From JACRCT01 sp036504155 (GTDB taxonomy: Bacteria > Myxococcota > Myxococcia > Myxococcales > UBA5297), in assembly GCA_036504155.1 (NCBI GenBank), contig DASXVQ010000043.1, forward strand, positions 16,329 to 80,328: DNA of 64,000 nt. Reading direction: 5' to 3'. Below the pieces are notes generated by a model. It was not told where the DNA came from and did no database searches. It saw nothing but the letters and a program-made list of their open reading frames with translations. The position numbers and the translations under genes were made by a program. Shown here piece after piece: positions 56,052 to 63,872 of this stretch (the stretch's first letter is position 1; every line of letters begins with the position of its first letter).

Positions 56052-57194
56052 TCAGACGGCGTTGAAGGGCGTGCCCGGGGTCGACTGCGGGCCCAGGGAG
56101 ATGGCGTGCTGGCCGGTGGGCGGCGAGGCGGGCGTCTCGCTCTTGGCCGGCGCCGGCGAGGCGAAGGTCTGGGCGAGGCCGTTGGCCGTGTCGCGCAGCT
56201 TCTCGGCCCCGGCGGTCGAGGCCAGGACCACGTCGTGGAGCTCCTGGATGGCGCAGGTGACCTGGGAGATGGCCTCGGTCTGCTGCCGGGCCGAGGTCCC
56301 CATCGCGGCGGCCACGGTGGACGCCTCGCGGATGACGTCGGACAGGCCCATGATCGACATGCCGGCCTTCTGGGCGAGCGAGATGGCGTGGCGGGCGCGC
56401 TTGCTGCCCTCCTCGCTGTCGGTCAGCGTCTGGCGAGACCCGATCTGGATGGCCTGCAGGTCGGTGCGGATCTGCGCCGCGGCCTGCTTGGACTGCCGGG
56501 CGAGGCCGCGCATCTCCGAGGCGACGACCGAGAAGCCTAGGCCCTGCTCGCCGGCGCGGGCAGCTTCGATCGAGGCGTTGAGCGCGAGCAGGTTCGAGCG
56601 CTCGGCCTGCTCGCTGACCGCCGCGGCCATCTCGCCGATCTTCAGGGTGTGCTCCCCGAGCAGGGTCACGGACTGGGCGATGGCCTCGACCTGGCGCACC
56701 AGCTTCTCCAGGCCCGCCATCGACTCCTCGACCGCCTGCTCGCCCTCTTGCGAGACGTCCAGGGACTTCTTGGCGAGCTGCACCATGTAGTCGGCCTGTG
56801 CCGCGGCCTTCTCGGAGGCGCTGGAGACCTGCTTGCTGCTGAAAGCCGTCTCGGCGATCGCGCTGGCCTGCAGCTCCGACATCGAGGCCTGCTCGGCGGC
56901 GGCCTTGGCCATCGCCGCGATGGGCTCCGCGAGGTCCCTGGCCGCGGGGGCGGGACCCGGCGCGGCCGGAGCGGTGAGCTGCGGCTGCCCCGCGGCGGTG
57001 CCGGCGCTCGAGGCGGCGGGTGCCTGCAGGAGCCTGCGCGCGCCCAGAGCGCAGCCGGCCAGCGCCGCCAACAGCACCACGACCCGCACGCTGCGATAGG
57101 GCGAGAACGACTCGCCGGCGAAAAAGACGACCAGAGTGGGCAGGAAGACCGGCCACGAAAGTCGAATGAACCGGGTGAGCCTGCTCTCGAGCAC
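56052..57194 (-). CDS. methyl-accepting chemotaxis protein without periplasmic sensor
   Basis: A 380-residue chemoreceptor. Two hydrophobic segments near the N-terminus (about 12-25 and 33-55) are separated by only a few residues, so there is no periplasmic ligand domain and no HAMP that I can see. The rest is a long coiled coil with the conserved hairpin tip QAERSNLLALNASIEAARAG and QGLGFSVVASEMRGLARQS. It ends in a Pro/Ala tail with no NWETF-type methylation tether. GTG 57194 preceded by GAGG is the likely start; the frame is open to 57260. Signal input is probably cytoplasmic, perhaps from the FIST-like protein encoded two genes downstream. Confidence 0.87.
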   Translation of the reverse strand: MLESRLTRFIRLSWPVFLPTLVVFFAGESFSPYRSVRVVVLLAALAGCALGARRLLQAPAASSAGTAAGQPQLTAPAAPGPAPAARDLAEPIAAMAKAAAEQASMSELQASAIAETAFSSKQVSSASEKAAAQADYMVQLAKKSLDVSQEGEQAVEESMAGLEKLVRQVEAIAQSVTLLGEHTLKIGEMAAAVSEQAERSNLLALNASIEAARAGEQGLGFSVVASEMRGLARQSKQAAAQIRTDLQAIQIGSRQTLTDSEEGSKRARHAISLAQKAGMSIMGLSDVIREASTVAAAMGTSARQQTEAISQVTCAIQELHDVVLASTAGAEKLRDTANGLAQTFASPAPAKSETPASPPTGQHAISLGPQSTPGTPFNAV

Positions 57195-57368
57195 TAGCGA
57201 ATCCTCGGTGGGCGACCAGAAGCGCCGCGAATTCTGACCCAAACAGGGGGGCGCTGTCACTCACGGCAGGTAGGCGGGCAGGCGAGGGTGTCGGGGATTT
57301 CACGGACGTGCGCAGACCGCGGCCGGCTCCGGTTCGTTCAACGCCTCGACTGCCCGGAGGTACTCGCG

Positions 57369-58781
57369 ATGAATCCCTTCCTTGCCCTCGCGTTCGCGGT
57401 GGCGCTCGGCGCCGGCGCACCCAACCCCGACTCGAGGCCCGCCGCGGCCAAGGCCGCGGATTCAGGGCCGAAGCTGATGTACACCACCTACTTCTACACG
57501 GCGGGCGAGGCGGTGGTTCACGGCTACCAGCCCGACACCAAGGTCCGCATCGTCTCCATGGACAAGCGCGGTACGGTCTGGGAAGGCACGGTCAAGGAAG
57601 GCGAGACGCAGACCATCCGGACAGGGAAGGGCGTGTTCGGGTTCCTGTCGGACAAGAAGGCCGCCATCCTCGTCGGCACGCCCTCGTCCTGCAACGCCGT
57701 GGGCTACTTCCTCAAGGACGAGGAGGGGCTGTACCGGTCGAAGCGCTTCTTCACCCAGCTGCCCGTCGGGATCTCCAACGGCGACGCGCGCGTGCTGGTG
57801 TGGGCGTACGACACGGCGTCGGTGACCGTGGCCGACCGCACCGCCGACAAGCCGCTCAAGAGCGCCAACCTGCAGGCGGGGACCTACCTCGAGCTCGACT
57901 CCACCGCGCTCGGCTCGCTGAGCGGGCACGTGCTGGAGATCAAGAGCGAGGGCTCCAAGGTCGGCGTGCAGGTCTACTACGACGAAGGCTTCATCGTGCC
58001 CGCCGACCTCGGGCTGGGCGCGGGCAGGAGCTTCTACACCTACGTCGGGGCCATCACCGAGGGCGTCAACGACCTGGACCTCCTCGCGCAGGTCGCCGAC
58101 GCCAACGTCACGGTCAAGGACGTGAAGACGGGCGAGAAGATCTTCGGCGGGCTGGTGAAGAAGGGGACGGTGAAGGCGCTGACGATGAAGAGGCGCTACG
58201 TCCACGTCACCTCCGACGTGACCATCTCCGTCGCCGTGGCCGCCTTCGAGCACTACAAGGCCGGCTACGCCGAGCACCACTTCGGCACCGGGCTCGAGGG
58301 TGTGGGCATCGAGACCGAGTTCCTCATCACCACGCCGGGAGAGCTGTGGCTCTTCTCGTACTTCGACGGCAACAAGGTCGAGGTCACCGACGCCCAGACC
58401 GGCAAGCAGGTCTTCACCGGGGAGCTCAAGTCGGGCGCGGTGCGCGGGCTCGAGCCGGGGTACGGCCTGTTCCGGGTCAAGAGCACCATGGGCCTTTCGG
58501 TGATGGGCGGCTCGGCGGCCTGCGGCGCCGACTACTCGCCGGCGGCGGGGATGTTCGCCGTCGACGAGGCGCTCTTCGAGGTCATCGCGCAGATCCGCGC
58601 CGAGCGGCAGGCCGAGGCCTCCAAGAACGGGGTCGTGCTGTCGGAGAAGGACCTGGCCGCTCCCATGACCGCCCAGGAGGCCGTGCGCGCCTCGAGCGCC
58701 GTCAAGGCCAAGACCGGCCGCAGCAACATGAGCGCGGACGAGATCAACCAACGCGCCGCGGAGATCCAAGCAAAGCACTAG
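57369..58781 (+). CDS. secreted protein with repeated beta-sandwich modules
   Basis: A 470-residue exported protein (MNPFLALAFAVALGAGAP). About four modules of roughly 90 residues repeat a pattern: short strands, a VxVxDxxTGxxVF segment (TVKDVKTGEKIFGGLVKKG; EVTDAQTGKQVFTGELKSG) and a return strand such as VHVTSDVTISVAVAAFEHY. This resembles IgGFc-binding-type repeats in general plan, by eye only. The last 60 residues are helical and charged. It likely functions at the cell surface or outside. A short hairpin follows the stop. Family unassigned. Confidence 0.82.
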   Translation: MNPFLALAFAVALGAGAPNPDSRPAAAKAADSGPKLMYTTYFYTAGEAVVHGYQPDTKVRIVSMDKRGTVWEGTVKEGETQTIRTGKGVFGFLSDKKAAILVGTPSSCNAVGYFLKDEEGLYRSKRFFTQLPVGISNGDARVLVWAYDTASVTVADRTADKPLKSANLQAGTYLELDSTALGSLSGHVLEIKSEGSKVGVQVYYDEGFIVPADLGLGAGRSFYTYVGAITEGVNDLDLLAQVADANVTVKDVKTGEKIFGGLVKKGTVKALTMKRRYVHVTSDVTISVAVAAFEHYKAGYAEHHFGTGLEGVGIETEFLITTPGELWLFSYFDGNKVEVTDAQTGKQVFTGELKSGAVRGLEPGYGLFRVKSTMGLSVMGGSAACGADYSPAAGMFAVDEALFEVIAQIRAERQAEASKNGVVLSEKDLAAPMTAQEAVRASSAVKAKTGRSNMSADEINQRAAEIQAKH

Positions 58782-58792
58782 CGATCAAGGGC

Positions 58793-58814
58793 GAGCCGGC
58801 CTCCGCGCCGGCTC
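58793..58814 (+). terminator. hairpin after the beta-sandwich gene
   Basis: Perfect 8-base-pair inverted repeat 58793-58800 / 58807-58814 with a six-base loop, 11 bases after the stop, followed by CCAGCGTTTCCTGC. The T-tract is weak, so this is a moderate candidate. Confidence 0.5.
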
Positions 58815-58862
58815 CCAGCGTTTCCTGCTAGCCTCCGGGAGCCGATTTTCCGGAGGTCACGG

Positions 58863-59094
58863 ATGGGTCGCGGGATCGTCGTCAGCTTCGATGGCGAGCC
58901 GAGCGAGCTCGAGTTCGCGAGGGTCGAGCGCGACGAGCTCTACGCCCGCAAGGTGCGCCTGGTCGTCGACGAGCAGGGCCGCCGCTCCTGCTGCATCGGC
59001 CGCCGCGCCCCCCGCCGAGGCCGGTGCCGCCCCGGCGAAGCCCCAGCGCACGGGGTCCAAGAAGGCGGGGACCGAGTCCGCCTGGAGCGCCTAG
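58863..59094 (+). pseudogene. small gene with apparent frameshift
   Basis: A strong ribosome site (CGGAGG) precedes ATG 58863, and the first 40 codons read as a normal protein (MGRGIVVSFDGEPSELEFAR, then RKVRLVVDEQG). From about 58980 that frame turns into Arg/Cys-rich nonsense, while another frame reads as a natural Ala/Pro/Lys tail (PPAEAGAAPAKPQRTGSKK) ending at 59094. From memory, related proteins starting with MSRGxVISFDG are over 150 residues long. A one- or two-base indel near 58980, perhaps with internal loss, is the simplest explanation. If unshifted, the product would be an 86-residue protein ending at 59123 and overlapping the next gene. Confidence 0.5.
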
Positions 59095-59119
59095 GTTGTT
59101 TCAAAGAGGTGACCGACAG

Positions 59120-60109
59120 ATGAAGACTCGCATCCTGGGGAAGCACCTGGGCGGGCTGAAGGTCTCGGCGCTCGGGCTGGGCTGCATGGGCATGTCCGAC
59201 TTCTACGGCGGGCGTGACGACGCCGAGTCGTTGGCCACCATCCACTGCGCGCTCGACCTGGGGGTCGACTTCCTGGACACGGCCGACATGTACGGGCCGT
59301 TCACGAACGAGGAGCTGGTCGGCAAGGCGATCCGCGACCGGCGGTCCCGGGTCGTGCTCGCCACCAAGTTCGGCATCGTGCGCGGCACGGACCCCACCAA
59401 GCGCAGCATCAACGGGCGCCCCGAGTACGTTCGCTCCGCCTGCGAGGCGAGCCTGAAGCGCCTGGGCGTCGACGTCATCGACCTCTACTACCTGCACCGC
59501 AGGGACCCGACCACGCCCATCGAGGACACGGTGGGCGCGATGGCGGACCTCGTGAAGCAGGGCAAGGTGAGGCACCTGGGGCTCTCCGAGGTCAGCCCGG
59601 AGACGCTGCGCGCCGCGTGCAAGGTCCACCCGATCACCGCGCTGCAGAGCGAGTACTCGCTGTGGACGCGCGACCCCGAGAGCGGCCCGCTGGCCACCTG
59701 CCGCGAGCTGGGCGTGGGCTTCGTGGCCTACAGCCCGCTCGGCCGCGGGTTCCTGACCGGGAAGATCCGGAAGATCGAAGACCTGGAGCAGGACGACTAC
59801 CGGCGGTTCACGCCGCGGTTCCAGGGCGCGAACTTCCAGAAGAACCTCGACCTGCTCGCCAAGGTGGAGTCGTTCGCCAAGGAGAGGGGCTGCACGCCGG
59901 GTGTGCTGGCCCTCGCCTGGGTTCTCTCGCGCGGCGAGGACGTGGTCCCCATCCCCGGCACCAAGAAGCGCTCGCGGCTCGAGGAGAACGTCGGGGCCGT
60001 CGAGGTCCAGCTCTCGAAGGAGGAGCTCGACTCGCTGGAGAAGGCGCTCGAGCCCGGGTTCGAGGGCACGCGCTACCCGGCGGAGATGATGGGGTTCGTC
60101 AACCGGTGA
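59120..60109 (+). CDS. aldo/keto reductase
   Basis: A 329-residue NADPH-dependent oxidoreductase of the aldo/keto reductase family. The catalytic tetrad is visible: Asp and Tyr in FLDTADMYGPFTNEEL, Lys in VVLATKFGI and His in LYYLHRRDP. The cofactor region VVPIPGTKKRSRLEENVGAV is typical. It resembles the YajO/AKR13-type (pyridoxal-reductase-like or general stress) group. Substrate is unknown. ATG 59120 follows an AGAGGTG site. A 24-base gap separates it from the methyltransferase gene, so it may be co-transcribed with the RNA-repair cassette. Confidence 0.92.
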   Translation: MKTRILGKHLGGLKVSALGLGCMGMSDFYGGRDDAESLATIHCALDLGVDFLDTADMYGPFTNEELVGKAIRDRRSRVVLATKFGIVRGTDPTKRSINGRPEYVRSACEASLKRLGVDVIDLYYLHRRDPTTPIEDTVGAMADLVKQGKVRHLGLSEVSPETLRAACKVHPITALQSEYSLWTRDPESGPLATCRELGVGFVAYSPLGRGFLTGKIRKIEDLEQDDYRRFTPRFQGANFQKNLDLLAKVESFAKERGCTPGVLALAWVLSRGEDVVPIPGTKKRSRLEENVGAVEVQLSKEELDSLEKALEPGFEGTRYPAEMMGFVNR

Positions 60110-60133
60110 GTTCGCGGTAGCGTCTTCGGCACC

Positions 60134-60772
60134 ATGGACGACGGCCCGCGCTACTACGAGGAGCTCGCCGCCGCCTTCGTGCGCGGCCGCCTCGGCTTGA
60201 CCGGCGGCACCGATGCCGAGGTCATCGCGCGGGGCCAGGCCGACGACCTCAAGCTGCACAAGTTCAAGCGGCAGGCCGAGCTGCCGCGGGTGAAGCGTGT
60301 GCTCGGGGTGCTGCGCGGCTTGGCGCCCGAGGATCTGCTGGACGTGGGCAGCGGGCGGGGCACCTTCCTCTGGCCGCTCGTCGATGGGCTCCCGTGGCTG
60401 CCGGTCGTGGCCGTCGACCAAGCGCAGCGCCGGGTCCAAGACCTCCAGGCCGTTCGCAAGGGCGGCGTCGAGCGCCTGAGCGCGGTCCAGATGGACGCCT
60501 GCTCGCTCGCCCTCAAGTCCAAGAGCCGCGACGTGGTGACCATCCTCGAGGTGCTGGAGCACCTCGAGCGCCCGGAGAGGGCCGCCGCGGAAGGCGTGCG
60601 CGTCGCGCGGCGCTTCGTGGTCGCCTCGGTGCCCGCGCACGAGGACGAGAACCCGGAGCACCTTCGCCTCTTCGACGAGCGCGCGCTGGGCCGGCTCTTC
60701 GAGTCGGCCGGTGCGACCCGGGTGAGCTTCGAGCGCGTGCTCAACCACATCATCGCGGTGGTGCGGCTGTGA
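60134..60772 (+). CDS. class I SAM-dependent methyltransferase in RNA-repair cassette
   Basis: A 212-residue Rossmann-fold methyltransferase. SAM-binding motif I is LLDVGSGRGTF; VVAVDQAQRR supplies the acidic residue; the active-site region is TILEVLEHLERPE. The Glu139-x-x-Glu142-His143 arrangement, with a later His176 in NPEHLRLF, is found in the general Methyltransf_11/25 group and also matches the metal ligands of Hen1 RNA 2'-O-methyltransferases. The N-terminal 60 residues are basic and helical. Its stop overlaps the RNA-ligase start, so coupling to RNA repair is likely and an RNA substrate is plausible, but not proven. Confidence 0.88.
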   Translation: MDDGPRYYEELAAAFVRGRLGLTGGTDAEVIARGQADDLKLHKFKRQAELPRVKRVLGVLRGLAPEDLLDVGSGRGTFLWPLVDGLPWLPVVAVDQAQRRVQDLQAVRKGGVERLSAVQMDACSLALKSKSRDVVTILEVLEHLERPERAAAEGVRVARRFVVASVPAHEDENPEHLRLFDERALGRLFESAGATRVSFERVLNHIIAVVRL

Positions 60773-61566
60773 CCGGGCAGATCCACAAGTACCCGCGCAC
60801 GCAGCACCTCGAGGGCTCGCGGCTGCAGGCGGGCGACGAGGACCTCGCCCAGGTGCCGTTCTCGCGGCTGCGCGGGTGCCCTCTGGTGGTCGAGGAGAAG
60901 CTCGACGGGGCCAACTGCGGCGTGAGCTTCTCGAAGGCCGGCGAGCTTCGGCTGCAGAGCCGTGGCCACTACCTGGTGGGAGGCGGGCGTGAGCGTCACT
61001 TCGACCTCTTCAAGGCCTGGGCCCAGTCGCACGAGGCGTCGCTGCGAGAGCGGCTGGGGGAGCGGTACGTGATGTACGGCGAGTGGCTCTTCGCGAAGCA
61101 CACCGTCTTCTACGACCGGCTGCCGCACTACTTCATGGAGTTCGACGTCCTCGACACCGCGGATGGCTCGTTCCTGTCGACGGAGCGCCGGCGCGAGCTG
61201 CTGCGCGGGCTCGCCGTCCAGCCGGTCCCGGTCCTGCATTCCGGGGAGCTGGGCACGCTCGAGGACCTGACGGCGCTCATCCGCCCCTCGCTCTACAAGA
61301 GCAAGGACTGGCGAGACCGCCTGACCGAAGGCGCCAGGACGCGGGAGCTGGACGTGGAGCGCGTCCAGCGCGAGACGGACGGTTCGGACCTCTCCGAGGG
61401 CCTGTACCTCAAGGTCGAGGAGAAGGGGCAGGTGGTCGGGCGCTACAAGTTCGTGCGCGCGAGCTTCCTGGCCGCGGTGTTCGCCGCGGAGGGGCATTGG
61501 CTCAACCGGCCGATCCTGCCCAACGAGCTGGCGCCGGGGGTCGACCTATTCGGAGCCGGGTCGTGA
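60769..61566 (+). CDS. RNA ligase (T4 Rnl2-like)
   Basis: A 265-residue ATP-dependent nucleotidyltransferase. Motif I is EEKLDGANCG with the probable adenylated Lys44, motif Ia RLQSRGHYL, motif III MYGEWLFAKHTVF and HYFMEFDVLD, motif IV SEGLYLKVE and motif V GRYKFVRASF. Length and motif spacing fit short Rnl2-type enzymes. It joins RNA 3'-OH and 5'-phosphate ends after end healing. Its GTG start (60769) overlaps the methyltransferase stop; its stop overlaps the HD-Pnk start as GTGA. Confidence 0.92.
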   Translation: MTGQIHKYPRTQHLEGSRLQAGDEDLAQVPFSRLRGCPLVVEEKLDGANCGVSFSKAGELRLQSRGHYLVGGGRERHFDLFKAWAQSHEASLRERLGERYVMYGEWLFAKHTVFYDRLPHYFMEFDVLDTADGSFLSTERRRELLRGLAVQPVPVLHSGELGTLEDLTALIRPSLYKSKDWRDRLTEGARTRELDVERVQRETDGSDLSEGLYLKVEEKGQVVGRYKFVRASFLAAVFAAEGHWLNRPILPNELAPGVDLFGAGS

Positions 61567-62675
61567 TCGCGCCGATACCAGGACCGCCGGACTGGTCTCT
61601 CGACTGGAAGGCGATCGATGCAGGGTGCCCGTGGCTGGCGGACCTGGCGGGCTGCCCTCAAGCCCCGGAGCACCACGCCGAGGGAGACGTGCTCGTCCAC
61701 ACGCGGATGGTGGCCGAGGCCATGGCCGCAATGCCCGCGTGGCGAGCGCTGCCCGAAGGCGAGCGCGAGGTGCTGTTCCTGGCGGCGCTCACGCACGATC
61801 TGGGCAAGCCGGCGACCACCGTGACGGAGTCCGACGGCCGCATCCGCTCGCCGGGACACTCGCTGAAAGGGGCTCTGAAGACCCGGGCGCTGCTCTACCG
61901 CGCCGGCTTCGATCCGCGGAAGCGAGAGGCGGTCGCCCGGCTCGTGCGCTACCACCAACTCGCCTTCCACGTGCTGGATCGCGCAGACCCGCGGCGCGCT
62001 GCCTATCGAGCGAGCCTGGCGACGCGCTGCGACCATCTGGCCGTCTTGGCCGAGGCGGATGTCCGGGGCCGCCGTGCCGGCGATCTGCCGGAGTTGCTCG
62101 AGGACGTGGCGCTCTTCGCCGAGCTATGCCGGGAGGAAGGCTGCCTTTCGGTGCCCCGCGCCTTCCCGACTGTCCACACCCGTTTCGTCTACTTCCGCGC
62201 GGGGAACCGGCCGCCCGACGTCGAAGTCTACGACGACACCGTCTGCGAAGCGGTGCTGATGCACGGCATTCCGGCGGCCGGGAAGGACACCTGGATCGAG
62301 AGGAACGGCGAGGGGTGGCCCGTGGTCTCTCTCGACCAGCTGCGCGCCGAGCTCGAGGTCGATCCCGCGGATGCGCAAGGACCGGTCGCCCAGCGGGCCC
62401 GCGAGCTCGCCAAGGAGCACCTGCGCGCGAAGCGCCCGTTCGTGCTCAACGCCACCACCCTCTCGCGCGACCTGCGCAACCGCTGGATCGACCTCTTTGC
62501 CGACTACCGCGCGCGCATCCGCATCGTCTGGGTCGAGGCGCCGTACGCGACGGTGCTCGAGCGCAACCGCCGCCGCAGCGCGCCCGTCCCGGAGCGCGTG
62601 ATCGAGAAGCTCATCGACCGCTGGGAGACGCCCGAGCCCGAGGAGAGCCACCGGGTCGACTGGCAGTGCGCATAG
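61563..62675 (+). CDS. HD-Pnk: HD phosphoesterase and polynucleotide 5'-kinase
   Basis: A 370-residue two-domain end-healing enzyme. The N-terminal HD domain has His46 in VLVHTRMVAEAM and His78-Asp79 in LTHDLGK, plus VRYHQLAFHVLD. The C-terminal P-loop kinase has GIPAAGKDTW with Lys241, and LERNRRRSAPVPERVI as the lid and Arg region. The domain order is that of Runella slithyformis HD-Pnk, shown to remove 2',3'-cyclic phosphate or 3'-phosphate and to phosphorylate 5'-OH ends, and reported as often in an operon with a ligase. The usual Ser in GKS is Asp here (GKDT), a point to check. The GTG start at 61563 overlaps the ligase stop. Confidence 0.92.
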   Translation: MIAPIPGPPDWSLDWKAIDAGCPWLADLAGCPQAPEHHAEGDVLVHTRMVAEAMAAMPAWRALPEGEREVLFLAALTHDLGKPATTVTESDGRIRSPGHSLKGALKTRALLYRAGFDPRKREAVARLVRYHQLAFHVLDRADPRRAAYRASLATRCDHLAVLAEADVRGRRAGDLPELLEDVALFAELCREEGCLSVPRAFPTVHTRFVYFRAGNRPPDVEVYDDTVCEAVLMHGIPAAGKDTWIERNGEGWPVVSLDQLRAELEVDPADAQGPVAQRARELAKEHLRAKRPFVLNATTLSRDLRNRWIDLFADYRARIRIVWVEAPYATVLERNRRRSAPVPERVIEKLIDRWETPEPEESHRVDWQCA

Positions 62676-62696
62676 AATCGCCCGCGGAGGGTTCCC

Positions 62697-63845
62697 ATGC
62701 GCCCCATCGCCTCGGCACTCGCAGCGCTTCTTCTCTGCTCCGCTTGCAGCATCAACGCACGGGAGGAAGGGCACGACGCCACGATCACTCCAGGTGGGGA
62801 CACCGGTGGCGCCTCGCCCGGCTAGGACACCGGAGTGGCCGCGGACCGCGACGCGGGGAGCACCGCGGGCCAGGACGTGGGGGTGGCGCCTGGACGCGAT
62901 GTCGGCACCCCGTCGGGCAACGACGCGGGCGGCACGCCGCAGAGCGGGTTCTTCCCGGCGGACTCGGTCTGGTACCAGGACATCTCGAGCGCGGCCCTGG
63001 ACCCCAAGTCGAGCGCGGTGATCGCCGACCTGAGCTCGAAGGGCGGGTGGGGCAACGAGAACATCATGCAGATCGACTTCTCGTTCGAGGTCCTCTTCGA
63101 CGACGGCACGGCGCCCATGAAGACCTTCGAGAAGACGGTCGACTTCTATGACCCGGATTGCGACGACGCGCCGATGCCCGTCCCGAACGGCGGCGCGCTC
63201 GAGGGCGAGACCGGCTACGAGTGCACCACCGGCGGCGACTGCCACCTGATCGTGGTGCAGAAGAGCACCCACAAGCTCTACGAGATGTGGCGCGCGAACA
63301 TCACGGGAGGGAGGTTCTACGGCGGCTGCCTGGCGGTCTGGGACATGACCCGGGACTACCCGGACAACGGGCGCGGGGAAGGCTGCACCAGCGCGGACGC
63401 GGCGGGGTTCCCTGTCACGCCGCTGCTCTTCACGGCCGACGAGGTGAAGGCCGGGTCCATCGACCACGCCATCCGCTTCATCCTCCCGAACGACCGGATC
63501 CAGCACTACGTCTACGTCCACCCCGCGACCCACTCGACCGGACCGACCTCGGGGGGCTCGAACGCGCCGCCGTACGGAATCCACCTGAGGCTGCGTGCCG
63601 ACTACCCGCTCGCGAGCCTGCCGAACGAGGGGGCGCGCGTGGTCGCCCGGGCGATGCAGAGGTACGGAATGTTCCTGGCGGACGGCGGCAACATCGCGCT
63701 GACCGCGCGCAGCGATCGCACGACCACCGCGAAGTGGGACGGCCTGCTGGCGCCGCGCGACCTGCAGGCGCTCAAGGTCACCGACTTCGAGATGGTGAGC
63801 CACGGGGCTTGGCTGACGTGGAGCGGGGACTGCATCCGCAACTGA
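62697..63845 (+). pseudogene. lipoprotein gene with one in-frame amber codon
   Basis: The ATG at 62697 (after CGGAGG) starts a lipoprotein signal peptide (MRPIASALAALLLCSAC) and a Gly/Asp-rich linker. Codon 43 is TAG (62823-62825), after which the same frame continues for 340 codons to a normal stop at 63845, first with more of the linker (AGQDVGVAPGRDVG) and then a folded domain (FFPADSVWYQDIS, GRFYGGCLAVWDM, QHYVYVHPATHSTG). Neighbouring repeats of the linker read GQD, so the TAG fits a CAG to TAG change. A GTG at 62835 could start an unexported remainder. It is probably a recent nonsense mutation. The family is unknown. Confidence 0.8.
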
Positions 63846-63872
63846 GAAACCTCCCCCCGACCCCCATAGCCG

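Noticed and set aside
60134..60772. Firm assignment of the methyltransferase as Hen1
   Set aside because: ExxEH and a later His are also common in ordinary Methyltransf_11 proteins, so only the possibility is reported.
62823..62825. Pyrrolysine or programmed readthrough at the amber codon
   Set aside because: It lies in a disordered linker, not an active site, and no downstream signal is evident; a point mutation is simpler.
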